Source: Planctomycetaceae bacterium
Lineage (GTDB): Bacteria > Planctomycetota > Planctomycetia > Pirellulales > Pirellulaceae
DNA length: 10,893 nt
Reading direction: 5' to 3'
Assembly: GCA_022614795.1 (NCBI GenBank)
Contig: JAKEHX010000203.1
Coordinates: 1 to 10,893, forward strand
Part shown: positions 1-6,601 of the stretch, one piece after another
Layout: every line of letters begins with the position of its first letter
Position numbering within the stretch: position 1 is the stretch's first letter
Translations under genes and position numbers: made by a program
Notes under the pieces: model-generated
Databases searched by the model: none
What the model was told of the DNA's origin: nothing
What the model saw: only the letters and a program-made list of their open reading frames with translations

Positions 1-1
1 G

Positions 2-244
2 CTCGATCACGTCGAGGCGGCGACCCCCAAAACGTTTGAGCATTACACGCAACATGTCGCCGGGGCGAGTTTTGGCACTAAGTTCGAGGGCCTGGCCGTC
101 AGCCGCGGCTTGCCGGAGCAGATTCGCGGGCTGTATCACGCCGGAAGCGTCGGCATTATCATGTCGGGCTGGTTGGGGGCGATCAATTACGGCGTGATCG
201 TCGCCAACGATGTGGACGCTTTGCTCTTCAAAGGAGCCGTCTGA
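2..244 (+). CDS. Phytoene desaturase/CrtISO-like FAD oxidoreductase, C-terminal part
   Basis: This reading frame is open from the left edge and stops at 242-244, giving the last 80 residues of a longer protein. The visible part starts with a TPKTFEHYT-type stretch. It ends with GLYHAGSVGIIMSGWLGAIN followed by YGVIVANDV, the pattern that closes the FAD-binding fold in phytoene desaturases, carotenoid isomerases and retinol saturase-like enzymes: a Gly-Leu-Tyr-x-Ala-Gly strand and a Gly-Ala helix that contacts the flavin. Such enzymes desaturate, isomerise or saturate polyene chains using FAD, usually at a membrane. The substrate cannot be read from this fragment. The stop codon overlaps the next start (TGATG), so it is probably cotranscribed with the DinB-like, fabZ-like and fabI-like genes. 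The N-terminal Rossmann motif lies outside the window, so assignment below the superfamily is uncertain. Confidence 0.75.
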   Translation, partial: LDHVEAATPKTFEHYTQHVAGASFGTKFEGLAVSRGLPEQIRGLYHAGSVGIIMSGWLGAINYGVIVANDVDALLFKGAV

Positions 245-732
245 TGTTCGAACACACTGCCCAGGTGGCGAAGCAGCAGTTGCGGCTCTTGACGATGCTC
301 GTCAAGGACATCGACGACGCGCATTACACGCAGCCCATCGGCGGAGCAAAGAATCCCCCCGCATTCATCCTGTGTCATCTGTGCGTGTCGACCGACTTTT
401 TGCTTTCGCGGTTGGGCAAGCCCACATACTGCCCTGCCAACTGGCGCGAGAATTTCGGGCCGACGTGCTCGCCCGAGAAGGTGGCCATTCCCTATCCGCC
501 CAAAGCCGAGGTGATGGCGATATTGGAGCGGGCGCTGCTGGCCGCCTGTGCCGCGTCGGCGGAAGTGACGCCGGAGTTTGCGGCCAAACCGCATGGCATT
601 CCATTTTTGGCCGGTTCGCCCGTGGAAACCAACGGCGACTTCATCACGCTGCTTTTGGCGTCACACCCTGCGTTTCATGCCGGACAGCTGTCGGTGATGC
701 GCCGGCAACTTGGATTCGCGCATTTGTTCTAA
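244..732 (+). CDS. DinB-family (DinB_2-like) four-helix-bundle protein
   Basis: The 162-residue product has the length and helical layout of the DinB/YfiT-like fold, a four-helix bundle that usually carries a divalent metal held by three histidines. Candidate ligands are His45 in the second helix (CHL), and His141 and His145 in the late HPAFHAGQ motif, the family's HxxxH signature followed by Gly-Gln. Many family members are thiol-dependent transferases (for example with bacillithiol or mycothiol) or have no known reaction, so no substrate is assigned. The start overlaps the stop of the upstream FAD oxidoreductase by one base, which implies translational coupling. The fabZ-like gene follows after 43 nt. 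Its place inside a lipid-type operon is odd for this family. The family call is firm, the function unknown. Confidence 0.82.
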   Translation: MFEHTAQVAKQQLRLLTMLVKDIDDAHYTQPIGGAKNPPAFILCHLCVSTDFLLSRLGKPTYCPANWRENFGPTCSPEKVAIPYPPKAEVMAILERALLAACAASAEVTPEFAAKPHGIPFLAGSPVETNGDFITLLLASHPAFHAGQLSVMRRQLGFAHLF

Positions 733-775
733 TCTCCGGCTCGGCAGGAGCCTCCTCCCGCGCCCTCTCAACTGC

Positions 776-1201
776 ATGTCTCGCCAGCAGATTCTCGACG
801 CGATTCCGCACCGCCCGCCGATGCTCCTCGTCGACGAGGTCAGCGAGTGGGAGCCGGAACACATTGTCTGCCGCAAGACCTTTCAGCCGGACGAGTGGTT
901 TTTTCAGGGGCACTATCCCGACTATCCGCTCGTTCCGGGCGTGATCCTGTGCGAAGCGGCGATGCAGGCCGGGGCCGTGCTCTTGAGCAAGCACGTTGCC
1001 AGCGACGGCGTGCCGGTTGTCGGACGGCTGAATGACGTCAAGTTCAAGCGGATGGTCCGACCTGGCGACACGATCCAGCTCGACGTGACGCTCGACGAGC
1101 GGATGGGGGATGCATTTTTCCTTTCAGCCAAGGTGCTCGCTAGCGGCAAGCCGGCAGTGACGCTCAGTTTTGTGGTGACGGTGGCGAAAAGGGAGGCCTG
1201 A
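776..1201 (+). CDS. fabZ: FabZ-type (3R)-3-hydroxyacyl-ACP dehydratase
   Basis: The 141-residue hot-dog-fold protein would dehydrate 3-hydroxyacyl-ACP to trans-2-enoyl-ACP. It opens with the family's substrate-entry motif HRPPMLLVDEV (residues 12-22). The catalytic histidine is His46 in FFQGHYPDYPLVPGV, and the acidic catalytic residue is Glu60 in the following CEAAMQAG helix. VRPGD (94-98) matches a further family motif. I chose ATG at 776 because it gives a normal FabZ N-terminus. An in-frame ATG at 710 would add 22 residues, overlap the DinB-like gene and lack family-like sequence. No clear Shine-Dalgarno site precedes 776. The stop directly abuts the fabI-like start at 1202, so dehydration and enoyl reduction are encoded back to back. 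It could be a paralogue serving a special lipid rather than the housekeeping enzyme. Confidence 0.88.
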   Translation: MSRQQILDAIPHRPPMLLVDEVSEWEPEHIVCRKTFQPDEWFFQGHYPDYPLVPGVILCEAAMQAGAVLLSKHVASDGVPVVGRLNDVKFKRMVRPGDTIQLDVTLDERMGDAFFLSAKVLASGKPAVTLSFVVTVAKREA

Positions 1202-2005
1202 ATGGACTTCCTTGGCCTTTCCGGCAAGACGCTGCTCGTCTTTGGCGTCGCCAACAAAAAGAGCCTGGCCTGGCACGTGGCTCAAGCGCTGGAAGAGGCC
1301 GGGGCGAAGGTGGTTTATGTCGTCCGCAGCGAAGAGCGCCGCCAGACCGTTGTCAAATTGCTCGGCGGGCGCGAAATCCATGTGTGCGACGTGGAATACG
1401 ACGAGCAGATCGAGCGGCTGAAGGGAGAGTTGGCCAGCCGCGGGCACAAGTTCGCCGGAATGCTGCACTCGATTGCGTTTGCAGACTACTCGGACGGCAT
1501 GAAGCCGTTTCACGAGACGCCCAAGCGGGCGTTTCTGCGGGCGATGGACATCTCGTGCCATTCGCTGCTGGGCCTGTCGAGCGCACTGAAGGAATTCTTG
1601 GAGCCCGACGCTTCGGTGGTGACCGTGTCGATCTCGACCACGCGGATGGCGAGCGAGAACTACGGCTACATGGCGCCGATCAAGGCGGCCCTCGACTCGT
1701 CGCTGGCGTTTTTGGCCAAATCGTTCAGCCAGTTTTCGCGGGTGCGGTTCAATGCGGTCGCCCCGAGCCTGCTCAAGACAAGTGCCTCGGCTGGGATTCC
1801 CGGCTATCTCGATTCGTATCTGTACGCTGAGCAAGTGATTCCACGGAAGAAGGCGCTCCAAACCGAGGAGGCGGCCAACGTCGCCGTATTCCTTTTGAGC
1901 CCGCGATCGAGCGGCATCAACGCGCAATCGATCGTGGTGGATGCCGGCATGAGCATCAACTACTTTGATTCTGAGATCATCAAGCGGGCGATGCGGCCGG
2001 AGTAA
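1202..2005 (+). CDS. fabI: Divergent FabI-type enoyl-ACP reductase (SDR superfamily)
   Basis: The 267-residue Rossmann protein is close to the usual FabI length. It would reduce the C2-C3 double bond of enoyl-ACP with NAD(P)H. The FabI-style dinucleotide motif GVANKKSLAW is at 15-24, a LHSIAFA strand is in the middle, and Tyr154 with Lys161 fits the FabI catalytic Tyr-x6-Lys pair. GINAQSIVVDAGMSI near the C-terminus matches the closing strand. Two deviations stand out. The position ten residues before Tyr154, a second tyrosine in E. coli FabI (Tyr146), is Ile144. The usual NAISAGPIRT motif reads NAVAPSLLKT at 184-193. It follows the fabZ-like gene with no gap, and its 3' end overlaps the convergent oleA-like gene by 26 nt. 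It is clearly an SDR of the FabI branch, but its substrate may differ from that of the housekeeping enzyme. Confidence 0.84.
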   Translation: MDFLGLSGKTLLVFGVANKKSLAWHVAQALEEAGAKVVYVVRSEERRQTVVKLLGGREIHVCDVEYDEQIERLKGELASRGHKFAGMLHSIAFADYSDGMKPFHETPKRAFLRAMDISCHSLLGLSSALKEFLEPDASVVTVSISTTRMASENYGYMAPIKAALDSSLAFLAKSFSQFSRVRFNAVAPSLLKTSASAGIPGYLDSYLYAEQVIPRKKALQTEEAANVAVFLLSPRSSGINAQSIVVDAGMSINYFDSEIIKRAMRPE

Positions 2006-3116
2006 TGGGCGACAGCTCGAAATGGGGCCTGGCAGGCTGGAATTCTGCCCCACGTGGAACCAGTGTCCGCTGCCACTGGGCGGCCAGCATGATACTGTTG
2101 ATCCCGCTGCCGATGCCCAGAAGGGCCAGCTGCTCGCCTTCCCGCACAAAGCCGCTTTCGACGGCCAGGGCGAGGGTCACCGGCAGGGCGACCGAGCCCG
2201 TATTGCCGAGCCAAGGATACGTGACATAGTCGCGCTCGACCGGCAACCCGAGCGACTGAAGCATCAGCTTGCGGTGCGTCCCGCCGACCTGATGGCAAAT
2301 CGTCCGCGCGAGCTTGTCGCGCGTCAGCTGGCCCGCGGCGAGAAAGTCGTTGAACGTCGCGACACCCATCGCCAGCCCTTCCTCCAGCAGCTTTTCCGAG
2401 TCGGTCTGCATCAGCACGCCCGCGGCCCCGGAAGGCGAGGCTTCATGGCCGCCCTGGCAGAGCGTGTGATGCGATGTATGTGCCCGCACGGCCGCGCTCC
2501 CAAGCACGTTGCCCGTGCGGCTCAGGTCTTTGTGCACGAGCAGCATCGCAGCACTGGCGGAGCCGATGGTGAGCGAGGCGAAGGCCGGTTTGACCGACTC
2601 GCGAGTCAGCGACTGGTCGCGATTGAGTTGGTTGATGGTCGCTTCCAGAAGGGCCCGGCTGTCTTCGGTGCCGACGACCAGGCCGGCGCGAATCTGGCCC
2701 AGCTCAATCAAGTTGGCCACCTGCAATACGCCGTTCAAGAGGCCCAGGCAGGCATTTGACACATCGTAAACCTGGCACCGCTGCGGCAAGTCCAAGGTAT
2801 CGTGCACGCTGCACGCCGTGGCCGGCTCGAGCTGGTCGCGGCAGACGGAGCCGTGGACCAGGCAGCCGATGTCGAGCGGATCGATGCCTGCCGCTGCGAT
2901 GGCCCGCTGGCCGCTGGTGATGCTCTGCTGGCTGGGGCGCATGCCACGGGGCCACAGCCGCCGCTGGCGAATGCCGCTCATCAGCTCCAGCCGCCCTTCC
3001 GGCAGGCGGAGTCGGCTGTATAGCGGCTCTAGCCGGCGCTCGACCTCGTCACTGGTGACGATTTCGTCGGGAAGCGAATAGCCGAGCGATTCGAGGCAGA
3101 CCTGCTGGTAGTGCAT
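1980..3116 (-). CDS. oleA: OleA-like 3-oxoacyl-ACP synthase III family enzyme
   Basis: The 378-residue product is a thiolase-fold condensing enzyme. The catalytic triad is visible: Cys123 (VSNACLGLLNG), His275 (TICHQVGG) and Asn305 (WLGNTGS). Glu97 in CRDQLEPATA matches the OleA-specific general base. The Glu-to-Cys spacing (26) and His-to-Asn spacing (30) equal those I recall for Xanthomonas OleA (Glu117, Cys143, His285, Asn315). RRLW near residue 52 and ALLGIGSGIN at 331-340 are also OleA-like. OleA joins two fatty acyl-CoA chains in a non-decarboxylative Claisen reaction, the first step to long-chain olefins or beta-lactones. I start at ATG 3116 because an upstream start at 3377 would run through the toxin gene and lacks family sequence. 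About 30 extra residues follow the usual end. No OleB, OleC or OleD partner lies beside it here. A generic FabH role is the main alternative. Confidence 0.85.
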   Translation of the reverse strand: MHYQQVCLESLGYSLPDEIVTSDEVERRLEPLYSRLRLPEGRLELMSGIRQRRLWPRGMRPSQQSITSGQRAIAAAGIDPLDIGCLVHGSVCRDQLEPATACSVHDTLDLPQRCQVYDVSNACLGLLNGVLQVANLIELGQIRAGLVVGTEDSRALLEATINQLNRDQSLTRESVKPAFASLTIGSASAAMLLVHKDLSRTGNVLGSAAVRAHTSHHTLCQGGHEASPSGAAGVLMQTDSEKLLEEGLAMGVATFNDFLAAGQLTRDKLARTICHQVGGTHRKLMLQSLGLPVERDYVTYPWLGNTGSVALPVTLALAVESGFVREGEQLALLGIGSGINSIMLAAQWQRTLVPRGAEFQPARPHFELSPITPAASPA

Positions 3117-3162
3117 GCAACCAGCGTAGCGGCCTGATCGCGAAGCGTAAACGGGCCGAGAA

Positions 3163-3597
3163 TCACGATGCGGGCAGGGTCCAATCGGCAAATCGTAATC
3201 CAGGCACGTGCTCGAAATCGACGGTGTTGCGAGTGAGGAGAGTCGCCTGTCGGCTGATCGCGATGGCCGCGATGCGCGTATCGGCGGCGCCGATGCCGCG
3301 CCGCAAGTGCTGGAGGTTTTGGAATTCGACGGCAGCTCGTTCGTCGAAGTCCAGCACTTGAATCGCTCGATAGACATCTAAATGACGATGCAGCCGGCGA
3401 TACGCTTCGATCTGTTGTGACAGCTTGCGCGCCTTCGCGAGGTAGGCCAGCCAGCCGCGCGTCTGCTCTTCATAGCTGACGATGGTCGTGGCTAGGTCAG
3501 CCGCGTGAAGGTGATCCAGTCGTCGTCTAAGTCGTGCATATTCCTCGCCATGAGCCCATTCCAGAATACTGACGTGATCGGTATCAAGAATCAGCAT
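3163..3597 (-). CDS. PIN-domain VapC-family toxin (ribonuclease)
   Basis: The 144-residue product is a compact PIN domain, the fold of VapC toxins that cleave tRNA or rRNA with bound magnesium or manganese. The acidic active-site pattern is present: Asp5 in MLILDTD, Glu43 or Glu44 in the SYEEQTRG helix, Asp106 in GAADTRIAA, and a final Asp127 in LTRNTVDFEHVPGL, where the T-R-N-x-x-D-F string is typical of VapC proteins. The length is normal and nothing looks broken. It lies downstream of a small coiled-coil gene and overlaps it by 14 nt, the classic antitoxin-first order with coupled translation. The oleA-like gene begins 46 nt further along on the same strand, so read-through into it is possible. 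The RNA target cannot be inferred. Confidence 0.87.
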   Translation of the reverse strand: MLILDTDHVSILEWAHGEEYARLRRRLDHLHAADLATTIVSYEEQTRGWLAYLAKARKLSQQIEAYRRLHRHLDVYRAIQVLDFDERAAVEFQNLQHLRRGIGAADTRIAAIAISRQATLLTRNTVDFEHVPGLRFADWTLPAS

Positions 3598-3814
3598 GTT
3601 TGCGCTTCTTGGTTGCCTTTCGCTTGGGGCGAGTCGATTCTCGCCACTTTCGCCCTAACTCCATGGCCTCTAAGAACGCCGGATCACCAGCAAAGGCGCC
3701 TGAAATCTGCTGCCACCACGGCGGGTCGTCCTTGCCACCGTTGACCTTCTGCTTGAGCGCCGCAACTTCAGCTTCCAATTGCTTCAGTCGTTGTTCCACA
3801 GAAGAAGTAGCCAT
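3584..3814 (-). CDS. Small coiled-coil antitoxin-like protein paired with the PIN toxin
   Basis: This 76-residue protein begins MATSSVEQRLKQLEAEVAAL, a short leucine-heptad coiled coil over about the first 27 residues. It continues with PPWWQQISGAFAGDPAFLEA and a charged helix, and ends in a Lys/Arg-rich tail. Proteins of this layout commonly sit just upstream of PIN toxins in planctomycetes and cyanobacteria (from memory). By position and the 14-nt overlap it is probably the antitoxin that blocks the toxin active site. I see no ribbon-helix-helix, AbrB or HTH DNA-binding motif, so autoregulation is unclear. The start at 3814 is preferred over ATG 3838 because AAGGA lies about 10 nt upstream of 3814 and the longer form adds no family-like residues. 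Confidence 0.72.
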   Translation of the reverse strand: MATSSVEQRLKQLEAEVAALKQKVNGGKDDPPWWQQISGAFAGDPAFLEAMELGRKWRESTRPKRKATKKRKHADS

Positions 3815-3962
3815 AATCCAAGTTCCTTGTCTCGACACAGCTCTGTCCCAATCATACCTGATTCAAAGGGGCCGGCGAACCCTTTAGACGGTAGAATGAG
3901 GGGCTTGCCACGGCTCAAGTTCGCTTGCCTGTCGGCCTTTTGAAAGCACTGGATCGCACCGC
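3815..3962. promoter_or_regulatory. Divergent intergenic region between the TA module and uvrB
   Basis: These 148 bases must carry the start signals of both the antitoxin (minus) and uvrB (plus). On the minus strand TATGAT (3856 down to 3851) is a good -10 match, 37 nt upstream of the antitoxin start, but the hexamer 17 bp further upstream is a poor -35. On the plus strand TAGAAT at 3892-3897 is a possible -10, again without a matching -35. I see no LexA-type CTG-N10-CAG box and no strong palindrome, so SOS control of uvrB is not supported from sequence. Promoter placement is tentative. Confidence 0.3.
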
Positions 3963-6032
<2,070 letters not shown>

Positions 6033-6040
6033 GGAGGAGT

Positions 6041-6068
6041 GAGTGGTGAGTGGTGAGTGGTGAGCGGT
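6041..6068. repeat. Heptamer tandem repeat GAGTGGT, four copies
   Basis: Three exact copies of GAGTGGT (6041-6047, 6048-6054, 6055-6061) are followed by a fourth with one change (GAGCGGT, 6062-6068). A degenerate unit GAGGAGT precedes them at 6034-6040. The array begins just after the uvrB stop and lies before the terminator-like stem, so it would be in the uvrB 3' untranslated region. No protein is encoded here. A slippage-prone microsatellite is the simplest reading. Confidence 0.85.
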
Positions 6069-6080
6069 GCAAGAAATGAG

Positions 6081-6114
6081 CGAGGGAGGCGGACCTTGTG
6101 GGTTGCCTCCCTCG
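6081..6114. terminator. Bidirectional terminator-like stem-loop between uvrB and the lipoprotein gene
   Basis: CGAGGGAGGC (6081-6090) and GCCTCCCTCG (6105-6114) form a perfect 10-bp GC-rich stem around a 14-nt loop. It sits between two convergent genes, 48 nt after the uvrB stop and 36 nt beyond the lipoprotein stop, which is where a shared terminator is expected. The flanks are only modestly T-rich (TTGGATTT on the plus strand, CTCATTTCTT on the minus strand), so it is not a textbook intrinsic terminator. It could instead act mainly as a 3'-end stabilising hairpin. Confidence 0.65.
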
Positions 6115-6150
6115 TTGGATTTCAGCGTCGAACTGACAAACTGATTTCGC

Positions 6151-6375
6151 TTACTCGGGCTTCGCAGCACCACCTTCGGGAGCGGGTGTCGCGGTCGGAT
6201 CGGCGGCAGGCGTGGTCGCTGCCGGGTCGCCGGCGGGCGGCGTGGCTGCCGGATCGGCCGGGGAAGATGCGGGAGGCGTCGCGGGCGGGGTGGAGACTGG
6301 GGCCGGCTGTTCGCCGCAGCCGAGCGTCGAAATGCTGAGGCCGGCAACCGCGGCTAAGGTGAGCAACTTTCGCAT
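6151..6375 (-). CDS. Small Pro/Ala/Thr-rich predicted lipoprotein
   Basis: The 74-residue product starts MRKLLTLAAVAGLSISTLGC. This is a positively charged n-region, a hydrophobic core and a cysteine at 20 after Leu-Gly, so a signal-peptidase-II type lipoprotein is likely although the lipobox is not ideal (Thr at -3). The mature part of about 54 residues is almost entirely Pro, Ala, Thr, Asp and Gly and contains a nine-residue repeat starting DPAAT, DPAAT and DPTAT at 41, 50 and 59. It looks disordered and may be a surface or periplasmic linker. I start at 6375 because AAAGGA lies about 9-10 nt upstream; ATG 6405 would put ten polar residues before the signal peptide. It is convergent with uvrB and divergent from the calcium ATPase. 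No function is recognised. Confidence 0.7.
   Translation of the reverse strand: MRKLLTLAAVAGLSISTLGCGEQPAPVSTPPATPPASSPADPAATPPAGDPAATTPAADPTATPAPEGGAAKPE
6175..6255 (-). repeat. 27-bp tandem repeat, three units, inside the lipoprotein gene
   Basis: Read on the minus strand, three consecutive 27-nt units (6255-6229, 6228-6202, 6201-6175) encode DPAATPPAG, DPAATTPAA and DPTATPAPE. The first codons are GAT/GAC followed by CCG. The units are diverged but in register, so copy number could change without breaking the frame. The repeat accounts for about half of the mature protein. Confidence 0.7.
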
Positions 6376-6422
6376 GGCTTTGTTTCCTTTGTAAGAGTAA
6401 GCCACGTAAGGAGATACGGACA

Positions 6423-6437
6423 GCAGGACGGTCCTGC
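6423..6437. promoter_or_regulatory. 15-bp palindrome, possible operator
   Basis: GCAGGAC-G-GTCCTGC is a perfect 7-bp inverted repeat around a single central base. It lies in the divergent spacer, 47 nt upstream of the lipoprotein start and 164 nt upstream of the calcium ATPase start. The size and symmetry fit a dimeric repressor site, but no known consensus is matched and no regulator gene is beside it. A chance GC-rich palindrome cannot be excluded. Confidence 0.35.
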
Positions 6438-6498
6438 GATGTCGTCGTCAATACAATTCGATCCATCATCCGTCACAGATATTCCCGGTACTTGCCGA

Positions 6499-6549
6499 CT
6501 GGAGAAGATTTTTCGCCAGGTGTCCATAACAGCCACCTGAGTTCTCCAG
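6499..6549 (+). promoter_or_regulatory. Nested stem-loop in the leader of the calcium ATPase
   Basis: CTGGAGAA (6499-6506) pairs exactly with TTCTCCAG (6542-6549). Inside it CAGGTG (6517-6522) pairs with CACCTG (6534-6539) around an 11-nt loop. The two helices are separated by a 10-nt bulge on the left and 2 nt on the right. The structure ends 52 nt before the ATPase start, so it would be in the mRNA leader if transcription starts further upstream. It does not match the manganese (yybP-ykoY) or magnesium (M-box) riboswitches as I know them. A DNA operator or an incidental fold are alternatives. Confidence 0.4.
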
Positions 6550-6601
6550 ATTGCGGATGGGTCGAGCGAGACGCCCGGTGTGAACAACGTGAGCTTGGAG
6601 C

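Noticed and set aside
710..775. Upstream ATG extension of the fabZ-like gene
   Set aside because: It would add 22 Arg/Leu/Ser-rich residues not found in FabZ proteins and overlap the DinB-like gene by 23 nt.
3117..3377. N-terminal extension of the OleA-like frame by 87 residues
   Set aside because: It runs antiparallel in register through the PIN toxin gene on the same strand, has no resemblance to thiolase-fold proteins, and the family N-terminus is reached exactly with ATG 3116.
3815..3962. LexA/SOS box for uvrB
   Set aside because: No CTG-N10-CAG or GAAC-N4-GTTC type site was found in the spacer.
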